DNA of 27,305 nt from Mucidula mucida. Taxonomy: Eukaryota; Basidiomycota; Agaricomycetes; Agaricales; Physalacriaceae. Positions 1 through 9,942 of the stretch are shown one piece after another. The notes beneath the pieces are model-generated. The model was not told the origin of the DNA. It did not search any database and saw nothing but the letters and a program-made list of their open reading frames with translations. A program made the position numbers and the translations under genes. Numbering within the stretch: the first letter of the stretch is position 1; each line of letters starts with the position of its first letter. The stretch covers positions 1 to 27,305 of the forward strand of contig JADNYV010000458.1 of assembly GCA_015501055.1 (NCBI GenBank), given 5' to 3'.

Positions 1-638
1 GAAGTGATGTGGATAGGTCCGAAGAGATTGAGTTTGCCATGTGGGACCAATGGTAGGGTGGGGGAAGGCTGGGGAAACCATTTGGCCTAGTCGCCGGTTT
101 GTTGAGAAACCAATACGGCGTTAGCGGATGCAATTTCCAAGATCTGTTTTATTTAGGGCTGCCACCTGGGCGCTGCCCTACGTCCTTGACACGTCTCCGG
201 AGGTGTATGGCAAGCTTCTTTCGCCAAAACGTGGTCCTCCCCAGGCAAAGGTCTAACCCGGAGTTCGGTCTTTTTTTTCTTCCGACTGGAGGTACATCTT
301 GAGCAATGCTCCGATTTGGAGATCCTAAAGAGCCAAAGACGCATCTACAGGTTATTGCATTGGGATGTGCGGGAGATGAAAGGATTAAAAAGGGCTCGTG
401 TGTTTCTGATCGACAAAATAGGGGGGCGACGAATGGATCCCACGCGTTGGTGTGCGCCCACTAAAAAAGGTTTTAAGACTCCAAGTCAAACCTTCCGTTG
501 AAGAGATTAATAGATTGATACAGTTCATCAAAGTAGAAAAGTTTAAGTCAAGATTCAAGACCATTCCCGTTCAAGCAGGGAGTATTGAACTGGTCAATAG
601 CAAGATCAATAATATGTATCCTTCTGCTAGTCTATATA
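1..638. other. Gene-free left flank
   Basis: No reading frame here shows a recognisable domain or a convincing exon structure. Short open frames at about 99-302 and 452-676 have no family resemblance, and the second runs antisense into the 3' end of the neighbouring MAK21-like gene. The stretch probably holds the 3' untranslated region and downstream flank of that gene. I see no tRNA, no repeat and no clear terminator. Confidence 0.5.
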
Positions 639-3600
639 TCATCTTTCCGGACCATCCTCAATCATTCTTCGCATAGTCCCTCATAGCTCGCGAAAGTCGG
701 CAGCGACTTTTTCACCTTTTTTCCTCTTCGTCTTATCCTTCTCGTCATCTTCTGCTCGCTTGCGTTTCGCGCCTCCACCTATGCCACCCCCACTCCTCTT
801 CCTGCTCCTCGGCATCGGCTAGATCTTCTGAATCAGATTCAGATCCATCAAACTCGACGAGACCGTCCATGGGCACGAGATCGTCGTCGCCAGAATCCTC
901 AGCCAGAGAGAGTCCTCCATCATCATCATCATCTAGGTCGGACGGCATGTCATCGTCGGGGTCAGATGGCGCATCGCTATCGTCCAAAGCGTCGTCGTGA
1001 TCCCCAGTATTAGGCATTGTAGCCTTCATCGCCTTCCAAATCTCATCCTCCTCCTCGTCATCCGAACTCCCATCTCCTCGTCGTCCTGAGCTTTGCTCGG
1101 TTGTGCTTCATCACCCGTAAGATCCATCTCTTCCTCATCCGAATCGTCATCCGCTTCCTCGTCGCTATCCCCCGCGTCGCCACCCTTCTTCACATGCTTT
1201 CTCATTTTTCCTGGAGAAAAATCGATGGAAAAAGACCTCATCGACTGGCACGTCTGTCTCTTTCCGCTTGGCAAAAGCAGCATCATTCACTCTTTCCTTG
1301 GACTCTCCCCCTTTATCAGCTTCACTCCAGTCCCATCCACCCGCTCGCAGCCGGCTGCATAGCGCTGGCACCTCGCGCTGACTGCGTCTTCTTGGCGTTC
1401 TTGTACACAAATCGGTCCAAGAAATGCGAAAGCGTATTTTGGGAGAGGTCTGCGCTCGCAGAGAGCGGCTGTGAAGACAGAAGCTGACCCGCAAGGAGGA
1501 GAGATTGTCGGATGGTAATGGTACAAAAGTGGTGTTAGTTCCCAAAGCGGCGACGACGACGCATGCGAGTACTGCGGATCTCGTTTTCGTGGATCATACG
1601 GCTCACTGTCGTCGTCCGGGTTTGCTGGTTTGGTTATCATCTCCCTAAGTCCGGTGTCGTACTGAAAAGCTAGGGATGCATTAGCGAGTTGCGAACTAGA
1701 GACGTTAGTATATACCTCGCCAAGTAAGAACAAGCCACCAGCAACGAACTCGGAGGCACCGCTCCCACCAGAGACGAGCCAGTGTACGAAGCGCGCGTAC
1801 TAGGGCCTTGACACGATCCCCATTGCCAGTTCCAACGTCTGCTTTGATAGATTTGAAAAGCAGGTTGAGGTACATAGCCTGTTTGGACGACGATGCCAGC
1901 CGGGCATGTGCAGACTGTTAGAGTGTCCGATAGAACCGGTCCACAATGGTTTTGGACACCGATGTAGAGGAAGATGGGCCACTAGATGACGCCAGGGATG
2001 CGGAGATTGTTGTATAAGGACGAGGGCTTGAAGGGAGATGTTGAATGTCGACTTATGTGTGATGAGGAAGAGAGTGTCGATGTGCTTGAATAACCTCGTG
2101 TCGCCAACGTCGATTTTGGCAAAAGGAAGCGCTCGGTTTTAACGCCAGTCAATATAGCGGAGATAAGCTTCGAGGCTGCTTCGTCCCCAACCTCTGTGAA
2201 ACCTGCAGCACCACGAATCTCGCTCGCCTTGTCCTTTCCCTTCCAATTTCCCTTGCCCTTTTGCGCCTGCCATTCCATCACCCGACCTTTGGTCTGTTGC
2301 CACCTTCCGCTTCCTCGTCCTCTTGTCCTCGCGAGAAGTAGAGTTCGGAACCTTCCCCTACAGTTCCTTGAAGATCTCAAAAGAATAGATCGATGAGTTT
2401 TGAGCGCGACCTTCGCGATCACCAGGCGTCAACACAATCTGTTGAATGTAATCGTGGCGTAATACCGGACATGTGGGTTACCAAAAACTTTTTCTCCTCT
2501 TTGGGTTGGCTTGGGAGCATCGTCAAATCGAATGCGCCTGCTGGCGACCTCGGCTGGGGTGCTCGCAGCAGTCGCAGCCGTGGAAGATGACGGACGGAGG
2601 ACGAAGGACACTATTTCGGTGACGATAACGGATTTCATGGAAGGATGCGTTTGAAGGAGCTGAAGAAGGTGGTGCGACGCACGCGAGCAAAGGGCCTTCT
2701 CAATGTCGCCGAGCTTGTTGACCAACAGGCGGAGTAAATTTTGTTCCTGCTCTGGCTTGTCGCGGAGAAGTATGAAAATGAGATTCATCGCCTGTGTGCG
2801 GACGTATGAGAGCGGGTCTAGGGAGAGGGTTTCGAGTATTTGCAGGACGGAAAAGAAATACTTCTTGAGCCAATCCTCAAAGTACCACAACAAGAGGTGT
2901 TGGTCAGTCACATCAGCATGGCGAAGAGGTCGGTCTCGGAAGTATCTAGAAAAAATTCAGAGCCAAGGTTCAAATGAAGGGTAAATACCTACTTGAGCTT
3001 CCTACTAGGCGCGCCGCCGCCTACCCACCAATCGACAATACAGCGTAAAGCCTTGAGACTCTCCTCCCTGCCGCCTTTTCCCTTACCGCGTTCTGCCATC
3101 GTCTTGAGCGTCTCGAGGGCCTTTATATTGTGTATCGGGCCGCTCTGGACAAGGAGAGTGAGAGCACTCAATCGATCCGAAAGAGTACCAGATTGAATGA
3201 TTTTGGAAAGAAAGCCAGCTTCAGATGTGTGCGCTGAGGACGACACCTGGAACGCTTCAATGTCACGAGCATGAAGAGATGCAGCGCGGGTGGTGATTTG
3301 ACTGAGTTCTGCGGGGGAGGCAAGCGTCGAGGACTGAATACGTGTCAAGTCAACGTTGTACCACTGGGGAAGCGGTTGCAATATGAAGTTGTTTGGAGTT
3401 GAAAGTGATCTTTTAGGGATCTCTGGAATGGGTATGGGTTCAGTTTCTGGTGCTGCCGGTGGAAGAACTTTGGTCTCTGGCTGTTTCTTGGATTTCGCGT
3501 CCTTTTTGAATTTTTGTCCTGCTTTCGAGGAGCTTTTGTTGACTGAATAGCATGAGCATTAAATCGAGAATAGTCTTGTTCACGTACTTCCGAGGTATTC

Positions 3601-3886
3601 GTCGCTGGTTTTGTATCTGCTTGGATTTCTGCGATTGGGGGTTGGCTTTCGGCGCTGATTTCGCGTGCTTTTTTGATTTGGGATCGTTGTCGTCGTCGTC
3701 TCCAGATTTGAGCTTTTTAGAAATGAAGAGACATCGTGGACCAACGCTGCTGAAACGAATATCAGTCTTAGCACGGTTGATAGTCAAGTTGTATGAACAT
3801 CTTCCGTGGCCGCTGGTGGTGCCTTTAACGTCGCTTTTTTTCTGAGTAGCAAGTTTCTTTTCCTTGCCTTGGCGTATGCGAGCCAT
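639..3886 (-). pseudogene. MAK21: MAK21/NOC1/CEBPZ ribosome-biogenesis factor, frame broken many times
   Basis: Homologue of yeast Mak21/Noc1 and human CEBPZ, a nucleolar factor for 60S pre-ribosome maturation and export. Conserved blocks appear in order along the minus strand: a PLPQWYNVDL block (about 3350), SGTLSDRLSALTLL (about 3170), DQHLLLWYFEDWLKKY (about 2900), LVNKLGDIEKAL (about 2715), AILTGVK (about 2140), SKQAMYLNLLFKSIKAD (about 1860), [14 protein letters not shown] (about 1540), PVDEVFFHRFF (about 1230), then an Asp/Glu-rich tail (about 780-1180) and a Lys/Arg-rich end closing with FASYEDYAKMIEDGPER and a stop at 639-641. Clear introns are 2946-2992 and one about 54 bp long near 1680-1733. 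The blocks lie in different frames. Breaks are visible near 2443, 2411, 2400, 2381, 2138, 2005, 1795, 1500, 1295 and 1212, mostly +1/-1 at or beside homopolymers. The start at 3886 is the first ATG of the first block; the N-terminal part is shorter than usual for the family. Either a decayed copy or a poorly polished consensus of an essential gene. Confidence 0.88.
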
Positions 3887-3930
3887 TTCGTAGGAGACAA
3901 GTTTTATTTTGATGGCCGGGCCGAAGCTGG

Positions 3931-3936
3931 CTTGAC
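3931..3936. repeat. Target-site duplication, left copy (CTTGAC)
   Basis: The hexamer CTTGAC directly abuts the left terminal inverted repeat. An identical hexamer abuts the right terminal repeat at 5356-5361. A perfect 6-bp duplication just outside matching inverted termini is the footprint expected of cut-and-paste insertion. Confidence 0.75.
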
Positions 3937-4006
3937 TACCGTTGCCGAGAAGTTCATGGTCTATTTTTCGGCGAGATTACCTGGCCTGCCGTCCGGAGAC
4001 CCAGGT
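3937..4006 (+). repeat. Terminal inverted repeat, left arm
   Basis: Starts TACCGTTGCCGAGAAGTTCA and matches the reverse complement of 5287-5355. Differences are an A/C substitution at position 15 of the arm, one base of length in a T run, and three small indels between arm positions about 46 and 68. Confidence 0.8.
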
Positions 4007-5013
4007 CAGCGACTCTCCCGCCGACCCAGCGCCAACCTCATCATCAATTGCCAGTCCAATGGACACAGGGCGTGCTTGAGGTGTTCCTAACATGTTGAAG
4101 TTGCCTACCGTTGCGTGACCCCCTTTCTGTAAGTGCGCTCCTCCATCTTCGCACTCACCTTATTTCAGGCCAGTGCCACGGCGCGCCCTCTCCTTAGAAG
4201 TCTTTTCTAGTTTTTGTGCTCTCTTCATTTCGCGTCTGCAATGTGTATCGTGCTCTCAATGTCCTCAGTGTGTTTCTTCACTCCAGCGTGGTACTACTTG
4301 TAGCCGCCATGGTTTCATAACCTTGCATAGTGCGATGCTGTGGCCTCCTCGTTGTTTGTCTGAGACTATCTCTTGAGTTTAGCACTCTTCCGTCTGCTCC
4401 ATCACCACCTGTCCCGCAGCAATCTGAGTCTAGTCGCAGATGTCATGGTCCGCCACTCGTGCCATGGTATCCGCCTACCTTTGCGGATCTGCTGCATAGT
4501 CTTAAATGCCATTGTGGTTCGCACCACCAATGTTTGGTACTCATCAAGCCTTCCAATCACCGACCCCGCCATCTTTTGGGGGCCCACCGAGGTTCGTGCT
4601 GTGCCGCCGCCACCAAAAAACTTAGCGAAGGCAAGACAATACATTGTGGAGTTCTTCCACCCTACCACCCCAGTATGTCTGTGTGTTTGGTCCCACAGAC
4701 TTCTGTGCCTTTGCCAATGTTTTTGGAGCTTGAAGGCGGCTCTCGAGGTCAGTAGTCTAGGCAAGGATAATTGCAAGAATCTTACAAATCTCAAGTCACA
4801 TCCAATAGCACGTCGGGTCAGTTCATGTCATTCATGGCATGGTCGCCTCAGTGCTGCGATTAGGCGGTTTGGACGTCACTACGTACGTGGCAAGTTGATA
4901 TACTTACTACTGAAAGGATCGAGACGTCAGAGTCGGACAGACTCAGACCCAGCAGCCGGCGGCGGCGGCACTGCCAAGCGCCAACACTAGATGGACATTT
5001 GTGCAATGCTTGA

Positions 5014-5148
5014 CTTGTCCTTGGTAAAAGCAGAGCTGGTGGCAAGAAAGTTGTAGTAATGGGAGATCTGAATGCACGCCTAGCCAATCAAAGTCCTTCC
5101 TTTGAAGAGAATGCACCGATCATCAGGAGTCTAGTGTTTATCCAATGA
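5014..5148 (+). pseudogene. Relic of an EEP-fold endonuclease/exonuclease/phosphatase domain
   Basis: An open stretch of about 44 codons reads KKVVVMGDLNARLANQSPSF followed by EENAP. The hydrophobic run plus GDLNAR is the Asp/Asn signature of the EEP (AP-endonuclease/DNase I-like) fold, found in LINE endonucleases and in many expanded Agaricomycete mobile proteins. Stops lie at 5011-5013 and 5146-5148. Related-looking sequence upstream (about 4330-4990) is scattered over different frames, so the gene is dead. It lies inside the TIR element, either as original cargo or as a nested retroelement fragment. Confidence 0.55.
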
Positions 5149-5286
5149 GGACAATGCCTTTCTGCGTAGTTCCGGCATTGAAGACCCGCTTTAGGGCTCT
5201 GAAACTCGCTGGTAATGGGTTATGGGAGAGTGGCGGAAGTTTTGAGCTTGCCACTATCGTGCGCGGGATGGCGGGGGATGCGCGTT

Positions 5287-5355
5287 ACCTAGGGTCCGGA
5301 CGGCAGGCCTAGGTAATCTCGCCGAAAATAGACCATGAACGTCTCGGCAACGGTA
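5287..5355 (-). repeat. Terminal inverted repeat, right arm
   Basis: Reverse complement of the left arm at 3937-4006. On the plus strand it ends CTCGGCAACGGTA and is followed at once by the CTTGAC duplication. The ATG at 5335, which could look like a gene start, is inside this arm. Confidence 0.8.
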
Positions 5356-5361
5356 CTTGAC
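5356..5361. repeat. Target-site duplication, right copy (CTTGAC)
   Basis: Perfect copy of the hexamer at 3931-3936, directly after the right terminal repeat. Only 31 bases separate it from the DnaJ start codon. Confidence 0.75.
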
Positions 5362-5392
5362 ACCGAAAAGGGCAACTTGGCCTTTCACAGCC

Positions 5393-7010
5393 ATGTCCTC
5401 CGCCAACACGAATGTCTTGCCATCGCGGCCTATATATCCTCATATCCAGACCACCTGCAGTCGCTGCAATGCGAGCCTCGAATTCCCAGTACCTACTCCT
5501 CAGCCCAAGCCCGGAACTACACTCCAGATCCGATGCTTTTCATGCCAGTCCGTCATAACACATGCATTCTATCCCGGCCAGATTCCTTCGTCCAGCAGAA
5601 CCGCCACCTCCTCCTCGCCTTCGGGCACTTCGACGCCACTGTCTGCAGCAAGAAAAGGCAGGAAAATAGGCACCCAGGAGAACCCTCTAGAAACTGGCTA
5701 TTATGACATCTTGGGCGTGCCAGTGACGGCGACGACTGAAGATATCAAAAAGGCCTATCGTACGTAGCTCTTTTCCGCCTCATTGTCGCCGTTTAATCCA
5801 TCTCAGGTCGACTGGCAATAAAGCATCACCCTGACAAGAACCCCGATGACCCAAACGCAGCGGAGCGCTTCAATGAGATCGCTGTCGCTTATCAAACGCT
5901 GTCTGACGACAATTTACGCCGCAAGTACAACGAGTTTGGCCCTAAAGAAAGCGCCCCAGAAGGTGGCTACGTCGATCCAGAAGAAGTCTTTGGCGCAATA
6001 TTCGGCGGTGATCGTTTCGTGCCCATCATTGGCCACATCAGCTTGGCCAGGGACATGAAGACTGCACTGCAAGAGGTTGACGACGCGGAAGAAGACGAGA
6101 AGAGACCAAAGGATGCTAAAGGCAGGGTCATCATGAGTGAAGAAGAGAAGCTCAAGAACGACGAAAAGGATAGGAAGAAGAGTGCAGAGGTAATTTCAAT
6201 TTCTACGTTCACGTCTACTTGACCAACACTCATTACAGAAAGCCGCGGAGAGAAAGGAACGCATTGAAAAGCTTGTCCAAAATCTCGAACGCAAGCTGGG
6301 CATCTTCACAGAGTCTGCAAACGGACCCTACGATCAAGACGTGACCTCAAGTTGGACGACCATCTGCAATTTGGAGGCCGAGGATCTCAAGAAAGAGTCG
6401 TATGGCGTCGATCTTTTACAGGCCATTGGCTTCGTATACGCCTCAAAGGCCAAACACTTCCTCGCGACAAACCAATCTTTCCTCGGTGTCGGAGGTTGGT
6501 TGCACAATGTCCAGGGAAAATACCACGTATTCAGTGAAACGCAAGTCGTCCTTTCGTTCGAAATGGCGATGACTAACTATTCCACAGTGTTTCTACTCTT
6601 CGATCCGCGATAGAGCTCAAAAGCGTGTTTGAGCAAATACAAGCTGCTGAGAAGGCGGGCAATCTTTCGCCGGACGAGCGGAAACGTTTGGAGGAGCAAG
6701 CGGCCGAGAAAGGATTGCAGGCGCTGTTCAAGGTACGGCCTCATCTCCAAATTTACAGCTACCCAACTCAGATGCACATTAGGGTACGAAACTGGAAGTC
6801 GAATCCGTTCTACGCGAGACCTGCGACCACGTCCTCGAGGACCCAGCGATCTCGCGCGATAAAGCCCACATGCGCGCCGTAGCACTACAGATACTAGGCG
6901 AAGCGTATATGAGCGTGAAGAAGGACAAAGAGAGCATTGACGAGAGTGAGTATGTGAGGGTTGATACAAAGACAAGTCGGGAGCGGGAGAAGCAGAAACA
7001 TACTCATTGA
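5393..7010 (+). CDS. DnaJ (Hsp40) co-chaperone with N-terminal zinc ribbon and DnaJ-X region
   Basis: J-domain co-chaperone that stimulates Hsp70 ATPase. It resembles the DnaJ-X group (yeast Caj1/Djp1), probably cytosolic or peroxisome/membrane-associated. Exons 5393-5759, 5807-6189, 6239-6540, 6588-6732 and 6783-7010 sum to 1425 nt, giving an intact 474-residue protein. Residues 22-25 (CSRC) and 48-51 (CFSC) form a CxxC-CxxC zinc-ribbon-like motif. A Ser/Thr-rich linker follows, then the J domain at about 101-168 with the HPD triad at 130-132. The charged C-terminal half with YGVDLLQAIGFVYASKA is typical of DnaJ-X. The third intron uses a GC donor (GCAAGT). The start is the first ATG in frame after the transposon; the upstream ATG at 5335 belongs to the TIR and is in another frame. 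An alternative last donor (GTGAGT near 6957) would change the C-terminus; I prefer the unspliced EYVRVDTKTSRERE ending. Confidence 0.9.
6541..6587 (+). other. GC-AG intron in the DnaJ gene
   Basis: The reading frame is restored only by splicing from GAAAC|GCAAGTCG to TTCCACAG|TGTTTC. The 47-bp length, the CTAAC branch-like site near 6573 and the strong GCAAGT donor fit a GC-AG intron. The nearby GT at 6545 would break the frame. Confidence 0.75.
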
Positions 7011-7483
7011 CCTGGTATAGACATACACCTCGAGCGCACTTGTAGTTTTAATCGCGGACGTGATGACATCTCTTGTAGCATAGCATATACGTTCGACATC
7101 ATATTATAGGCATTCTCGCACGTATGAATGGACTCACTACTTCTTGGATTTTGGTTGGTTGACTTGCATGACATTTACTAATGGCTTGGTAAAACCAAAA
7201 ACTGAAGTGTGGCATCAAGTTTCATCGGCATATGAATCTACGTTTCTGGGATCCCGAACCAAGTCCTTGCCAATGCCATACACGTCGTAGCAAGACACAT
7301 TTCCAAAGGCCTTCTTCGTAGCACACTGATGATACCAGTTCAAAACGATCTTCATTGACTTGACCAACACTACCCTCGATTTCTAGTATATATCAGTATA
7401 TCCACTGAACGCCCGCGTCCTCCACGTTAAATTAGTATACCTCCAGCGTAAATATATCCATGTCCATTATTCTTACTTGAGGC
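7011..7483. other. Convergent intergenic region
   Basis: Separates the 3' ends of the DnaJ gene (+) and the MscS gene (-). It is AT-richer than the flanking exons and should hold both 3' untranslated regions. I see no ORF with family resemblance, no repeat and no RNA gene. Confidence 0.5.
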
Positions 7484-9762
7484 CTACGCGAACCCCCTCG
7501 TCGGCATCCCATGACTTGGACTTCCTCTAAATCCACCCGCGTTGCCGAATGATTCCCCGCTTTGTGAAAAAGGAATCGGCATAGACATCCCAGGCGCCTG
7601 CTGCTGCAGAATGACGGGTTGTACAGGAAGAGTATACCTAACTTTGAGATCTTCAAGAATCGTCTTGAGATTACGCATAAATTTGGTCCGACGTGCCCAA
7701 CGGCCGCCCCAGTCTTGCCAGTTGGGCCGGTCTGAAAGAAGCAGTTATTGGATAGTGTTACGGGGATGTAGACGTCGAAAAACTTACGCTCCATTGCAAC
7801 AATGAGGTGTATGGCGTTCTGGTATTCCATCTTGTCGATGTTGAGATCCATCCCCGACCAGTCGCGATTGTTTTCGTTGATATACTTCTTGATCCCATTG
7901 CGCATCTCCTCGATGACTTCCAAGGGAGTATTGTACGCAATTTGAATGTTAGTCGTTTCCCACCTATGTAAAAGATTCAGAAACAGCACTGGCGAAAAAA
8001 GGCGAGAGCTAACATGGAATTACTCCTTCGCAGGTTATGAATCAGCTTGGAGCTTGCCAGTAGTGAATTTGGAGCAATGATTTCCTGCCCATCGACCCTC
8101 CGAAAGACCGTAGAAAACATTCCAAACTCCCGCACTTCAAGAACCTGGTCATCGATCATAACCAAGTCGCCGACATCAAAGACATGCGTCGAGAATATGA
8201 AAATCATACTCTCGAATAACGTCGCTGCCGAATTGCCAAAAATGAAGGAGAATCCGAGAATGATCGTGGCAAGCGGGACTAGTGAGGTGAGCGTGTCGTC
8301 CTTGTTGAAGATCAACATGCAAACGAATATGATGCCGACCAGACACAATCCAAGACACACGAAGTCCAACTTGGACACCGCACTTCCTGCATCCTTCATG
8401 CTGGATACCAACGACTTGCGCTCGCGGTAAATCCGTTGGACCGCCTCGCGCATCTCACGCTTGGATATATCGCCATTACCGTCTTTATCGAACAGCAAGA
8501 ACGCATCGCGGGCTTCGTCCGGCGTGCGGAAGTAGGGGTAAAAGTCATCAACAATGAGAAAATCGCGTTCATTGTTAAGGGCGGAAAAGAGCTTCCGAGC
8601 GAGGCGCCGAGCAGAGTGAAGACCTCCCATGTCGCGATTGAGCTTGGAGTTTTTGAGTGCAACCTGTCCTATAGCGCCACCGATGGCATCGCTAATGAGT
8701 GTCGCCATGGCCTTTTTACGACGATTCTTGCTCGCATTCGGCTTGGCCGAATTGACAGTATTGGAAATGGAGTTAAGGACTGCATCAGCCTTAGCAGCGT
8801 TGGCTAATCCTGAACTGGAATCGATGGGAGATATGCCAGGAGTCACTCCGGGAGTATGATTCAGGTCTGCGGATGATGCTTTCTTGTGGCTGAGGTCCGT
8901 GGCGTGACCATGACGGCGCCTCGGTTCTGCACTGGAAAGGCGGTCCAAGGCGCGCAAACCGAGACGGTTCTCGGCCAGTCGGGCTGCAAGGGCTTTCTGG
9001 TGAAAGTTGATGGCAACAAATTGGAGGAAGACTTTCTCAGCAAGGAGGATGATGCCCGCAGCAAACAGAGCTTGCATGACTTGATTGATTGTCGGCCAGT
9101 ACGACCCCGCAGGCTTGTAAACTGCGCGTATGATAGAAAGAGCTATCCACGCCCAAGATATGTCGAGCGCGAGTTTGAGCCATCCAGACACGGCGAGGGC
9201 TAGCTAAAGCGGGATCAGAATGCGAGTAAGAGACTGCGTATGAAGATGGTACCTCGAGTTGGAACTTGAATCTCTCCACCTTGCCGCCAAGGAGAACGAT
9301 GATACCGATTACTAGTCGGGGAATGGTATCCACGATTAAATAGGTAACACATGCGGTAGCCCAGACGATGGAAAACCATAGGGACCACGTGAAGACATGG
9401 GAATGGACGTTGTGGGACTTGAAGCGCAGTTCCACGACGAGCAGGGGGGTAATAAGGATTGCCGAGCCAAGGATGCCTACTAGAAGGGTGCGGATGGTGC
9501 GAGAAAGTTTCATAAAGGCAAGATAGACGAGACGCAGACGTTTGGCCTTGGATGCCTCGAACTTTGCCTTTTCTTCTGCCTCACCCTCATCCCAGTCAAA
9601 CTCGTCGGACGAGTTTGTGGCGGTGGTATCCGTGTCTGCGGACTTGTGGGATTTGGGCGTGTCTGGCATTGGTACCGACATGAATGGCCGCGAAGGCAGT
9701 GCAAAGTCTTTGACATGAGGGTCAGAGACATTGAGAGGGGGAGGCGGACTTGCCCGGCCCAT
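7484..9762 (-). CDS. MscS-family mechanosensitive channel with EF-hand (Msy1/Msy2-like)
   Basis: Integral membrane channel of the fungal MscS type, like fission yeast Msy1/Msy2, which protects endomembranes against hypo-osmotic swelling and shapes calcium release. Exons (minus strand) 9762-9253, 9203-8014, 7963-7788 and 7731-7484 sum to 2124 nt, giving an intact 707-residue protein. The N-terminus is polar and acidic. Hydrophobic helices lie at about 85-165 and again in the 170-240 stretch. An EF-hand loop DKDGNGDISKRE (about 409-420) has all calcium-ligand positions filled. Two more helices precede a conserved pore and beta domain (about 450-565) with GFSFIFGNSAATLFESMIF and GDLVMIDDQVLEVREFGMFS, and the C-terminal alpha/beta vestibule follows. 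Introns are 49-56 bp. The start is the ATG at 9762, the first in the long frame. It shares a 180-bp divergent promoter with the dehydrogenase copy at 9943. Confidence 0.93.
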
Positions 9763-9942
9763 GGTAGCAGCAACTGAGCAGGCGTGGTGGAGTTGCTTGT
9801 CAAATTGTCAATGTTCCGACGACGATCGCCCAGTTTAGCATGTGACGCGGAAGAAGCCGAGTGACGCAAAGAGCACCGGACTCGCCGATCAGCCACAGCC
9901 CTAGTTCACTCAATGCCATCTTAAATTCAAGAATGCAATGAT
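9763..9942. promoter_or_regulatory. Divergent promoter, MscS channel and first SDR copy
   Basis: The 180 bp between the start codons of two divergently transcribed genes must contain both core promoters. I see no clear TATA box. The second SDR copy at 11391 has its own, different upstream region, so the two copies need not share regulation. Confidence 0.5.

Larger units (their letters stand above)
3937..5355. mobile_element. DNA transposon-like element with ~70-bp TIRs and 6-bp TSD
   Basis: A 1419-bp segment begins TACCGTTGCCGAG and ends with the inverse complement CTCGGCAACGGTA. The inverted arms stay aligned for about 70 bp (3937-4006 with 5287-5355) with a few small indels, and more weakly for another 20-25 bp. 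CTTGAC flanks both ends. I see no intact transposase, so this is a non-autonomous or decayed copy. The interior carries an endonuclease/exonuclease/phosphatase-like remnant (5014-5148). The TAC...GTA termini with a 6-bp duplication recall what I remember of the IS3EU superfamily; that assignment is only a suggestion. The element sits between two divergent genes, about 50 bp from the MAK21 ATG and 37 bp from the DnaJ ATG. Confidence 0.75.

Noticed and set aside
452..676. 74-codon plus-strand ORF at the left edge
   Set aside because: It overlaps the minus-strand MAK21 C-terminus (stop at 639-641) and has no recognisable domain.
745..1180. Simple-sequence repeat, considered because of GAC/GAG-rich runs
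   Set aside because: The runs encode the acidic C-terminal tail normal for MAK21/CEBPZ proteins.
4373..4990. 205-codon plus-strand ORF inside the TIR element
   Set aside because: Composition is low-complexity and unlike a folded protein, no transposase motif is visible, and overlapping frames are equally open. I treat it as decayed element sequence.
5335..5706. 123-codon plus-strand ORF starting MNVSATVLDTEKGN next to the DnaJ gene
   Set aside because: Its ATG lies inside the right terminal inverted repeat and its frame is not the one encoding the zinc ribbon and J domain. It is a shadow of the first DnaJ exon.
8047..8430. 127-codon plus-strand ORF inside the MscS gene
   Set aside because: Antisense shadow of the MscS pore domain, with no family resemblance of its own.
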